Source: Actinacidiphila acididurans
GTDB taxonomy: Bacteria > Actinomycetota > Actinomycetes > Streptomycetales > Streptomycetaceae
Direction of reading: 5' to 3'
DNA: 64,000 nt
Assembly: GCF_016918855.1 (NCBI RefSeq)
Contig: NZ_JADKYB010000023.1
Span: forward strand, 62,001-126,000
The notes below the pieces were generated by a model, which did not search any database, was not told the DNA's origin, and saw nothing but the letters and a program-made list of their open reading frames with translations. Made by a program: the position numbers and the translations under genes. Positions 29,119-39,000 of the stretch are shown in pieces (positions within the stretch are counted from its first letter, which is position 1; every line of letters begins with the position of its first letter).

Positions 29119-29771
29119 CAGTGCCGCCGCTGGACGAGGGCGTTGGCGGCCGCGTCCACGCGCGCCAACACGGCCAACAAGGCACGTAGGGCGTGGTCGA
29201 GCTCGCCGGGCAACGGAATACCGCCGGCGTTGTAGATGTGGGCCATCTGGTTGACGTTGTTCCCGACGCGGGAGACCGCGGTGCGCAGCGCCGCCAGTTC
29301 GTCGATGGCGGCGTCGAGCTGCTGGTCGGCCGAGATGCCGGCCTGGCCGCGGGCGGCGGTCAGGCCGGCGGTGGCGAGGAAACGGGCGACGGTGACCGCG
29401 TGCCGCCGGGCGGCGCCGGCGATCTCGGCGTACTCGGCATCGGACAGGCGCGTGGTCAGCTTGTGCGCGCGCTCGGTGGGGTTGCGGGCGCGGCGGCGGG
29501 GCTTGCGGTGGGGGAACGGGGGCGTTCGCGGCGTCGGCGGGTCGGGCAGTTCGTCGTTCCCCTTGTCCGGTGCCCCCTGGCTCAGGACGTCCGGCCGGTC
29601 CCCGTGCGCCCCCGCGCGGGGACCGGCCGGCCCTTTCCCACCCGGCTCCGGGCGGGGGAGGGCGTACGTCGGGCCGTAGGACCGTCGTACGCGACAACTT
29701 GCTCCGCCCGGGGCCGTGCTTGGTTCATGTGACGGTACGGGGTGGGTGGCCGCCGGGTCGTCCGCCGTCAC
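29118..29771 (-). CDS. MobC-like plasmid mobilisation relaxosome protein
   Basis: About 217 residues, of which the last 120 are informative: THKLTTRLSD-like opening, YAEIAGAARRHAVTVARFLA (ribbon-helix-helix), then DEL-AALRTAVSRVGNNVNQMAHIYNAGG, the hallmark of MobC proteins that open DNA at oriT for the relaxase. The first 90 residues are Pro/Arg-rich and low in family signal. GTG 29771 overlaps the upstream stop (GTGA) and is the best start; no ATG exists in frame nearby. Located directly before the relaxase. Confidence 0.7.
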   Translation of the reverse strand: MTADDPAATHPVPSHEPSTAPGGASCRVRRSYGPTYALPRPEPGGKGPAGPRAGAHGDRPDVLSQGAPDKGNDELPDPPTPRTPPFPHRKPRRRARNPTERAHKLTTRLSDAEYAEIAGAARRHAVTVARFLATAGLTAARGQAGISADQQLDAAIDELAALRTAVSRVGNNVNQMAHIYNAGGIPLPGELDHALRALLAVLARVDAAANALVQRRH

Positions 29772-29992
29772 CGGCCGGACCCGACATCGTACGTGCGGAT
29801 CTCCCGCAGGAGTTCCTCGATCCAGTCCATGGCCAGGACCGGGTGGTGAAGCGTCCAGGGGCCGTCGTACCGGCGGCGTTGGACGACCCAGGACGTGCCC
29901 GGGCCGGCTTCGACGTGGTGGAGGTGTCCGTGGCGGCGCAGGACGGCCAGCCACGCGTCGACTTCCGCGGCGGTCGTGGGGCGAGTGCGCAT
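29768..29992 (-). CDS. Hypothetical small protein of the mobilisation module
   Basis: 74 residues, unrecognised. AAEVDAWLAVLRRHGHLHHVEAG resembles a short helix-turn-helix followed by WVVQRRRYDGPWTLHHP and an amphipathic C-terminal helix (MDWIEELLREIRTYDV). GGAG lies 9 nt before ATG 29992. Coupled through GTGA to the MobC-like gene, so probably part of the same transfer unit. Confidence 0.55.
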   Translation of the reverse strand: MRTRPTTAAEVDAWLAVLRRHGHLHHVEAGPGTSWVVQRRRYDGPWTLHHPVLAMDWIEELLREIRTYDVGSGR

Positions 29993-30067
29993 GGTGGTGA
30001 TCTCCGGCGGAGGGATCGCGACGGAAGGGAGCAAAGCGGTGGCCCGGCTCAGCCGTCCGGCAACGGC

Positions 30068-30630
30068 TGTCCGGGCTGTGGGACGCCGTCCGGTCAGTTG
30101 CGGGATCCACCGGCCGTATGTCCGTACTGCTGTCGCAGCTCGGCCATGAGCTGGGTGAGGGCGTCGTTGGACAGCGGGATGTTCTGTCCGCGGATGGCTT
30201 GTGCGACCACCTTCCGGGTCAGCTTCCCCTGGTTCTGGACCGCCTCTCGGGCGATCGTCAGCAGGTGGTCAGTGTCCGGCTCACGGTGCGGGTCGGCCGC
30301 TGTCCGGTCTCTGTCGTGAGTGACCGGCGGCGTGTCCGGGCGGCCGGGCAGGGCTGTGGTCTGCGGCCGGTCTTGGTGATCCGCGCCCGGGACGGTCCGC
30401 CCGGACGGTGTCCGGACGCGGCCGGTCGGTGCGTCCGTTGCTGCCGCCACGTGACCGAGCGGTGCGGTCGCCAGGCGTCCGAGAGGATGCTGACCGAGTG
30501 CCGACCGCCCTCGTTGTCCGGCCCGATCGCCGCGGAACTGTCCGGAGCGGTGCGTCCTGCCGACCGGAACACCGTCCGGCTGTCCGGACACGCCGTGCGC
30601 GGACTGACCGGCCGGCCATCGGTTGTCCGG
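30068..30630 (+). repeat. Nine direct copies of TGTCCGG
   Basis: Exact TGTCCGG occurs at 30068, 30273, 30301, 30333, 30409, 30515, 30539, 30581 and 30624, all on the plus strand; GTCCGG also occurs at 30055, 30088 and 30574. Chance at this base composition predicts well under one copy. All but the first lie inside the linker of the DUF2637 gene (antisense to it). Confidence 0.7.
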
Positions 30631-31062
30631 ACCGCGGGCGATGAGGATGTACAGGTGGACGGCCCCGGCCAAGGCGAGCGGCGCAACCGTGGACAGGGCG
30701 GCCACTACCTGGTCCCCGAGGCGCAATGCAGTGACCGTCGTGGTCACCTGATTGAGCCGGACGGCGTGCAAGGCGTTCGCCCAGACGCTGACGGCGGTGG
30801 CCGCGCCGAAGAGGGCCCATATGTACAGCCGAGCCCTCAGCGGGGCGGTGCGCAGGACGACCAGGGCGCGCACGCCGTAGGAGATGAAGCCGTCGACGGC
30901 CAGGGGAAAGAGCCAGCACAGCGCGGGGCGTACGTGGATGGCGACGGCCATCTGCTGCAAGGCGCTGTACGACAGTGCGCACCCGGCCGCGCCCAGGGCG
31001 GCGACAGCGGCACGATCCCAACCAGTGACGTAGGTGCTGGTCGCGTCCGCCCGACGCTTCAC
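30094..31062 (-). CDS. DUF2637 domain protein (SpdB-like)
   Basis: 322 residues. The N-terminal 150 residues are the DUF2637 membrane domain with four hydrophobic helices (AAVAALGAAGCALSYSAL; PALCWLFPLAVDGFISYGV; LYIWALFGAATAVSVWANAL; LGDQVVAALSTVAPLALAGA). A hydrophilic Gly/Arg/Pro/Thr-rich linker (150-265) follows, then a C-terminal helix-turn-helix-like end (LTRKVVAQAIRGQNIPLSNDAL). DUF2637/SpdB proteins occur next to transfer genes of actinomycete plasmids and help intramycelial spread. GTG start with GGGGA upstream. The linker is where the TGTCCGG array lies. The IS remnant begins within 90 bp upstream and may have cut away the operon's promoter. Confidence 0.75.
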   Translation of the reverse strand: MKRRADATSTYVTGWDRAAVAALGAAGCALSYSALQQMAVAIHVRPALCWLFPLAVDGFISYGVRALVVLRTAPLRARLYIWALFGAATAVSVWANALHAVRLNQVTTTVTALRLGDQVVAALSTVAPLALAGAVHLYILIARGPDNRWPAGQSAHGVSGQPDGVPVGRTHRSGQFRGDRAGQRGRSALGQHPLGRLATAPLGHVAAATDAPTGRVRTPSGRTVPGADHQDRPQTTALPGRPDTPPVTHDRDRTAADPHREPDTDHLLTIAREAVQNQGKLTRKVVAQAIRGQNIPLSNDALTQLMAELRQQYGHTAGGSRN

Positions 31063-31151
31063 GCCGCATTCCCCAAGTCGCCACGGCTGAGCCCGTCAGC
31101 GGAAGTCCCATGAACACCTGGCGAGTCCGTGCCTGCTCCTGCATTTCTCCC

Positions 31152-32297
31152 ATGCTCACCGTGCTGGCCCAACTGGGCCGGACTGCCGCGCCGGTCCCGC
31201 TGGCGGACGCGCTGGCACTGTCCGGCTTCCTGGATCTGGTACCCGACCCGCGAGGCGTCCGTGGCCGCCGCTACCGGCCGTCCGCCCTGGTCGCCGCAGC
31301 CGCGGCGAGTGTCCTGGCCGGTGCCCACTCGCTCAGCGCGATCACGGAATGGATCGGCGACGTCCCTGCGTGGGCCTGCCGGGCTCTTGGCTCCCCCACC
31401 GACCCGCTCTCCGGTACCGTGTCCGTCCCGCACCCCCACACCCTGCGCCGTCTGCTCGTCCAGCTCGACGGCGACGCCCTGGACCAGGCGATCGGCGCCT
31501 TCCTCACCGCCCGGCCTCGGCCGGTCCCGGGCTGCGGGCGATCGCCGTCGACGGCAAAGCCCTGCACGGCTCGCGCACCCGCATCACCGGGCACATCACC
31601 CTGCTCGCCGCGATGGACCACACCGGTCACGTCCTGACCCAGCGCCAGGTCGCCGACAAGAGCAACGAGATCCCCGCCTTCCGCCCCTGTTCGACAGCGT
31701 CGACCTGACCGGAGCGGTCATCACCGCCGACGCCCTGCACACCCAGCGCGCCCACGGCACCTACCTCCGCGGCGCGGTGCCCACTACATCGCCCAGGCCA
31801 AGGCCAAACATCCCGGGCTCTTCGACCGCGTCCGCCGTCTGCCCTGGCGCGAGATCACGCTCGACCAGCACGACTGCACCCGGGCCCATCACCGCCTGGT
31901 GATCCGGCGGCTGAAGACCACCGCCTTCGCCCACCTCGACTGCCCCGACGCACGCCAGGCCCTCCAAGTCGTGCGCTGGAGGATGGACTTCACCAGCGAC
32001 AAGCTCACCATTGAGCGCGTCTACCTGATCACCAGCCTGCCGCCCGGCGCCCGGTTCGCCGACGGGATCAGAGGGCACTGGAAGATCGAAAACCTTCTGC
32101 ACCACGTCCGCGACCGAACGATCCGCGAAGACGACTCCAAGATCCATACCGGCCATCTCCCGCGCATCGTGGCCAGCCTGCGCAACCTCGTCATCGGCGT
32201 CCACCGTCAGGACGGCCACACCAACATCGCCCCGGCTCTACGTCACACCGCTCGCGACTGGCGAAGGCCTCTGGCCGCCCTCGGCCTCACCGGATGA
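31152..32297 (+). pseudogene. ISAs1-family transposase, frameshifted
   Basis: The coding sequence needs three frame changes (near 31515, 31683 and 31778). In order it reads: N-terminal DPRGVRGRRYRPSALVAAAAASVLAGAHS; IAVDGKALHGSRTRITGHITLLAAMDHT (first DDE Asp, VDGK); LTGAVITADALHTQRAH (second Asp); and REDDSKIHTGHLPRIVASLRNLVIG at the C-terminus. These are ISAs1 (H-repeat-associated) transposase signatures. The expected KGNQ motif region reads HYIAQAKAKHPG, a further sign of decay. Terminal inverted repeats could not be defined. The transposase is not functional. Confidence 0.8.
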
Positions 32298-33097
32298 AAC
32301 CCGGACAGACCCCGATCAGGCAAGCCATCCTGGACCGGCCCTGACCTGCGGTTTTATGGGTGCGCGTGATGTGCGGTGCGGGCGTTACGGGCGATGTCTC
32401 GACGCTGAAATGACGCTCGTTGGTCTTGTCTGTCGACGGCGAGTCAGATCGGTGGGCGGGTCGGGGCTCTGCTGAGACGCGATCGGACCGGGACTTGTCG
32501 CCGGCTGGGCGGACGGTTCGCCAGCACGGACTACGCGGGCCTGCGCCCGGAGGAAGCCGTCGCAGTGACCTTGGCCTGCGGATTCCATTTTCCGCGGATC
32601 CCTGGGTGAGCGGTTGTCCGGGATGGGGGCTCTATACCTGCGCCTCGGTTGTTTCGGTAGGCGCGTGCAATTGGATTCTGGTGTGGTGTGCATCATGTTT
32701 TGAGGAAGCTCTGCGATCCGCTCGTGGACCGCGGTGTGGGTTCCGGAATGCTCACCTCCGGATTTCGTGCATGCCATGCGCCAAAATCCAGTAATGATTG
32801 AGTAATATCCGGTAACTTTCCGGTGATGTGCGCAGCCGTCAAAACGGACAGTTGTGACTCCTGTCTCACGCTGTGTGGTCTCTGTGGGCCTTTTGCTGGT
32901 AGTTCGTCCGGTTCTGATCGGCTGGTTGACCACTGGATGGCAAAAGGCGTGGAATCCCCGGTCGGCTGAGCATGTGTGCTCTGCACGCGTGTTTCCTGGC
33001 CCTGGGGGTTGTTTTGAGCGGCATACGTTGACGCGTGCCGTATTCCGTAGGGTCTGGTTCCGGCTGCCTTTCTGCTGGTCGAGACTGGAGATTGGTC
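32298..33097. other. 800-bp gene-free region upstream of the RHS gene
   Basis: No open frame here has family signal. From about 32640 to 33060 the composition is lower in GC than the rest of the window, with runs such as ATTGAGTAATATCC, which marks foreign or regulatory DNA. The promoter of the RHS gene should lie at its right end, where a TTGACG (33028) occurs but lacks a convincing -10 partner. Nothing else is seen. Confidence 0.4.
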
Positions 33098-36000
33098 ATG
33101 CGGACGCAGTGGATGAGATGGGTTGCCACCATGGTGGCGACCGGTGGGTTATTGACATCGTTGGCATACGTTCCGGCGGCCGTCGCGCAGACGCCCGCGA
33201 AGGCTGGCGCGGGCCCGGATGTGTCGGTGCCGAAACTGCGGCACGGGCATGTGCACAAGCCGCCGCGGGGGCCGGAGGAGGCGATCGCGGACCGGCAGAA
33301 GCTCCCGCCGGGGAAGAAGGCGGCGCCAGCGCACCGGGTGAAGGAGCTGACGGGGCAGCGCACGTCGTCGGCGCGGTTCTGGCGGATGTCGGACGGCACG
33401 ACGCAGGCCGAGGTGTCGTCGGCGCCGGAGTCGTACAAGTCCGGCGGCGGCTGGAAGTCGATCGACACGAGGGTGGGTGCCTCGGCCCGCAAGGGCTTCC
33501 CGCTGGCGAACACCTCGAACCTGGCGCGGACGTATTTCGGCGGTTCCAGCGGGCAGTTGGTGCGGTTCGAGGCGGATGCCTCGCATGCGGTGACGCTGGG
33601 CCTGGAGGGCGCGCCGGCGTCGCTCAAGCCGCAGGCCAAGGGCGACACGGTCACCTACCGCGGGGTGCTGCCGGGCACGGACGCCGATTACCGGGTCGGT
33701 GCCGGGGCCCTGAAGGAGGATTTGGTCCTCGCGAGCAATCCGGCCGGCCCGGTGTCGTACACCTTCGACCTCAATACGCAGGGTTTGACGCCGAAGCAGC
33801 AGCCTGATGGTGCGATCTGGCTGTACGGGGGTGACGAAACGGGCCGGCCGCGGGTGGTGATTCCGGCGGCGGTGATGTTCCAGGCCCCGGCGAACGCCGA
33901 TTCGGCGGTGGCGGACCTCACGCACGGGGCGGTGTCGCAGAAGCTGACCCGCGACGGCGGGCGGTGGCGGATCACGCTGACGCCGGATGCGAAGTGGCTG
34001 GCGGCGCCCGGGCGGCGCTTCCCGGTCACGGTCGATCCGACAATCGTGCTGGCGCCGACCCCGTCCACCTCGCAGGACGTGATGGTCGACTCCTCCCAGC
34101 CGACGACGAACCTGAACGGGACGTGGCAGCTCGGGGTGGGCAAGACGAGTTCGGCTGGAACACTGCGGTCGCTGCTGTACTTCCCGCTGTCGGGGATCCC
34201 GGCGAACACCCCGATCACGTCGGCTCAGCTCGGGGTGTATTTCAACCAGGTCCACACGGCGAACAACACCGCGGTGGAGATCGAGGCCCACCGGGCCACG
34301 ACGTCCTGGGACGCCTCGAAGGCCACGTGGAGCAGTGCCAGCGGCCTGTCGGGTGAACTGTCGGGTACGACCGTCCAGTTGGACAACGGGGCGGCGGGGA
34401 CGGCGGCGAAGGGCTCGTGGCCGGCGTCGACGAACACGGCGTACACCCAGTATGCGATCAACCAGACGTACCAGTACAACAAGGACACCGTGGCGGGGGA
34501 CACGTACACGTGGCAGCCGACGGTGTCCAAGGCCGGCTCGTACCGGGTGGACGTGCACTCGATCCCGGCGAGCGACCGGGCGACGAACGCGCCGTACACC
34601 GTGACGTACAACGGCGGCACCTATTCCGGGACGATCGACCAGTCCGCGGGCACGGGCGGGGTGTGGCGGTCGCTGAACAACGGCAACCCGCTGCCGTTCG
34701 CCGCGGGCACCGCGGGCAAGATCGTGCTGGGCGACGGGCCCGCGTCGTCGACGACGTCGGTGATCGCGGACGCGGTGCGGCTGGTGGAGCCGGGCACGAC
34801 GGTGACGAAACCGGCCGGCTCCTACGACCAGTGGCACAGCTTCGGTGTGACCGACACGGTGCAGAAGTGGGTCAACGGCACGGCCGGCAACTACGGGTTC
34901 GTGCTGCAGGGCGCGGATGAGTCGAGTACGGCTCCGCTGGGCGGCCCGCTGTACGAGGCGTCGGAGTTCGGGTACGGCGGTGAGACTGCGACGTATCCGA
35001 AGCTGACGATCACCTACGGCACGCCGGGTGTGGCGGTCAACGCGCCGACGGTGATCCACGCGACGGGCGCGGAGCTGTCGTGGCCTGCGTACACCAACAC
35101 GACGGGCGATCCGGCCAATGACCTGGCGGAGTACCAGGTGCACCGCTCGGTGTTCCAGGGCTTCACCCCCTCGGCTGCCACGCTGATCTCTCCCGTGCCG
35201 ACCGGAACTACCACCTTCACCGACACCACAGCCGTGCCAACACCCGCGGACTCCACCAGTTCCTTCCACGCGGTGTATTACGAGGTGGCGGTCAAGACCA
35301 AGGGCGGGCAGGTCATCGGCGGCCCGGTGCAGCTGACGGAGCTGCCGAAAGCCGGGCAGACCACGCAGATCATCCAGGCCGGGCAGAGCGACGCCACGCT
35401 GTCCTCACTTCAGCCGACCACCGCGCACGACACCATCAGCTCCGACGGGGTGAACCAGAAGTGGCTGGAGGTGGGCAACAACTCCGCCACCTACGGCACG
35501 ACCCGGGCGGTGCTGAAGTTCCCCACCTCATCCCTACCGTCGACGGCGCGGGTGCTCAGCGCACAGGTCCAGGCGTGGTCGACGATCACCACCAACTCCG
35601 GCGGCGGGCAGGCAACCTACGAACTGCACCCGTTGACGAAGGACTTCGACCAGGCGACGGCGACCTGGAATGACGCGAGTTCGAGCACGCCGTGGACGAC
35701 AGCCGGCGGTGACTTCTCCGCGTCGGTCTCCGACACGGTCACCTCCATCACCAACGACCCGGTGCGGCACTACTGGAACGCCACTTCCCTCGCCCAGAGC
35801 TGGGTGACGACACCGTCCTCGAACCACGGAGTGCTGCTGAAGGTCGCCAACGAGTCGACGGCCTCCGGCGCGCAGGAACGCACCGTCTTCGCGTCCTCCG
35901 AGACCTCCGAGCCTCAGCTTCGGCCGCAGCTCGATGTGACGTACGTAGATGCCACGACGGACTCCACGTATTACGCGCCGTCGACGCCGGCGCGGATGAC

Positions 36001-39000
36001 GCCGGGGACGACGTACAACGTCGACGTCACGGTGACCAACACCACCAGCGCCACGTGGAGTGCCGCGAACGAGGTGCTCTCCTATCGGTGGACGCTGCCG
36101 GACGGCACGGACGTCACCAACGGCGGAAACCAGATCCAGAGCGCGCTTCCGCAGGACGTCTCGCCCGGCGAGACGGTCACCGTTCATGCGCAGGTCAAGG
36201 CACCCACGAACGCGGACTCGGGGAATCCGACGAACAGCCGCACCGCGTACACGCTGACCTGGGACGCGTACAACACGGCCAACAGCACCTGGAACTCCGC
36301 TACCGGAGGCGTGCCCGGCCTGGCCCAGGCGGAAACAATCGAGGACCCGACCTCGGACCAAATCGGTCTGGAGCAGTTCTACGCCTACGCGGGCAAGAAC
36401 ACCGGCTCCGGCTCGACCGTCATGAACAACCTGGCGTCCGGGAACGCGGTGTGGCAGTACAACGCGTTCGCCAATCCGGGGCGTGGGCTGGGCACTTTTG
36501 TGCGGTTCGCGTACAACTCGCTGGACACCTCGGACACGGTGATGGGCCCGGGCTGGTCAGCCCAAGCCAGCGCTCCCATTCGCCTTGGCGCCGCGCTGGA
36601 CTTCCACCCCAATCCGAATCCGACGACCGTGACTCTGGTCGACGGTGACGGTACGTCGTCGGTGTTCACCAAGCAGGCGGACGGCTCGTGGAAGGCCCCG
36701 GCCGGTGTCCACTATCTGCTGGCGGCGCAGGACGCGGCGAACTGCACGCCGGACAAGGACGACGCGTCCGACGCGTGGGTGATGACGCAGCCGGACGGGA
36801 CGCGGTTCTTCTACGACTGCGAGGGCTATCCGACCTCGATCGTGGACAAGAACGGCAACACCGAGACGTTCACGTACGCCACCCGTAAGTCGAACAACGC
36901 CCCGCGCAAGTTCCTGCAATACATTACCGACCCCGCGGGCCGGCAGACGCTGACCGTCACCTATTACAACAAGGGCGACGCGTACTCGTACGTCGACGAC
37001 AACGGTGTGGTGCAGTCGGGCACGAACCTGACGAACCCGAAGATCATCGACCATGTCGCGTCGATGACAGCTCTGGGTGACGGTACGAACCCGGCGCGGA
37101 AGATCACGTTCCTGTACACCACGCAGGGGCTGATGGCGCAGCTCACCGACGGTGCGGGTTCCTCGCAGCCGAAGGTGTTCGGCTTCACCTACGACGCCAC
37201 GCAGGGCACCAAGAACGTCAAGCTGGTGAAGATCACCGACCCGCGGCAGCACGCCACACAGCTCGCGTACTACGCCCCGCAGGCCGGCGACAACCCGAAG
37301 TACCACTGGTGGACCAAGACCGTCACCGACCGGCTGAACAACGGCACCGGCTTCTCGTACGCGCAGGACGCGTCGAACAGTGCCTTCACCGACACCACGG
37401 TCACTGATGCCCTGCAGCAGGCGACCACGTACGTCACGGACGACTTCGCGCGGCCGGTGCAGACCACGAACGCCAAGTCACAGGTGACGAAGCTGTCGTG
37501 GGACGCGGACAACAACGTGACCCAGCTGGTCGAGGACAACGGGGCCACAACCAAGTGGACCTACGACCCCAAGACCGGTTATCCGCTGACGACGCAGGAC
37601 GCCGAGGCGGTCAAGAACGGCTGGCCGGCGACGCAGTACACGTACCAGACGCGACTGGACGGCTACAGCGCGGACCTGTACACCAAGACCTCGCCCGAGG
37701 GCCGGGAATGGCAGTTCGGCTACGACAGCTTCGGCAACCTCACCTCGGTCACCGATCCCAAGGGCGTCTCCACCGCCACCGCGGGTGACTACACCACGAG
37801 CTACACGTACGACTCCTTCGGTGAGCTGAAGACCGCGACCGACGCCAACCAGCACACCACCACCTACAGCGACTTCGACCCGAACGGCTACCCGAAGACA
37901 ACGACGGGACCCGCGCCGTACAACAAGCCGTCCACCACGGCCTACGGCCCGCTGGGCCAGGTGCTCTCCGTCACCGACCAGCTCGGCCACACCACGACGC
38001 AGACCTACGACGTCTACGGTCGGCCACTGGTGAAGAAGGTCCCCAAGGACCAAGCGAGCGGCGTCTACATCACCACCCCGGCGCCGGTGTACGACGCGAA
38101 CGACAACGTCACCCAGGCCACCGGCCCCAACGGCGCCGTCTCCACCGCGGTGTACGACGAGGCGGACCAGGTCACGTCGGCAACCGCGCCGAAGGACCAC
38201 ACCACCGACCCGGACCGGACGACCTCGTACACGTACGACACCATCGGTGAGCTGAAGACCACCACGGAGCCCAAGGGCACCATCACCACCACCGATACGA
38301 CTGACTACGTCACCACCAACAGCTACGACTCCATCGGTGAGCTGACCGACGTCACCAACGCCAATGGCGACAAGATCAGTTACCAGTACGACAACGTCGG
38401 CAACGCCACCTATGTCATCGACCCGGTCAAGAACAAGACGACCGACACCACCGACTACACGACGAAGACCGACTACGACTTCGACCACCGCCCGTACCAG
38501 GTGACGGATGCAGCGGGGAAGGTGACCAAGACCGGGTACGACAAGGACGGCCTGGCCACCACCAGCACGGACGCGGACAACAACACCACCACGACGTCGT
38601 ACGACGAGCGCGGGAAGGTCGTCCAGGTCCAGGCCCCGTACCAGGGCAGCGCGGGTTCCCCGACGTACCGGGTGACGAAGTACGACTACGACCAGGTCGG
38701 CAACCAGACCAAGGTGTACTCGCCGCGGGCGAATGCGGCGGGCAGTACGACGGCGTTCGTCCGCCAGACGGTGTACGACGAGCTGAACCGGCCGAAGGAG
38801 ACGATTCAGCCGTACGACCCGGCCGACGCCACGTACAACCACCCGGTCTCCACGTACACGTACTACGACGACGCGGGGCGGGTGACGAAGACCTCCGCGC
38901 CGCCCTCCAGCGGCCAGAGCATCCGCAACGACACCACGTACACCTACTGGGACGATGGCCAGGCCAGGACGTCCACCGACCCATGGGACATCACCACCGC

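Noticed and set aside
30068..30630. CRISPR array
   Set aside because: The repeated unit is only 7 bp with irregular spacing and lies in a coding linker; no cas genes nearby.
31110..31151. A longer start for the IS transposase
   Set aside because: The ATG at 31152 begins the family-like MLTVLAQLG stretch; the 14 codons before it are not conserved in type.
33028..33053. TTGACG...TAGGGT promoter for the RHS gene
   Set aside because: The spacer is only 14 bp, so it is not a credible promoter match.
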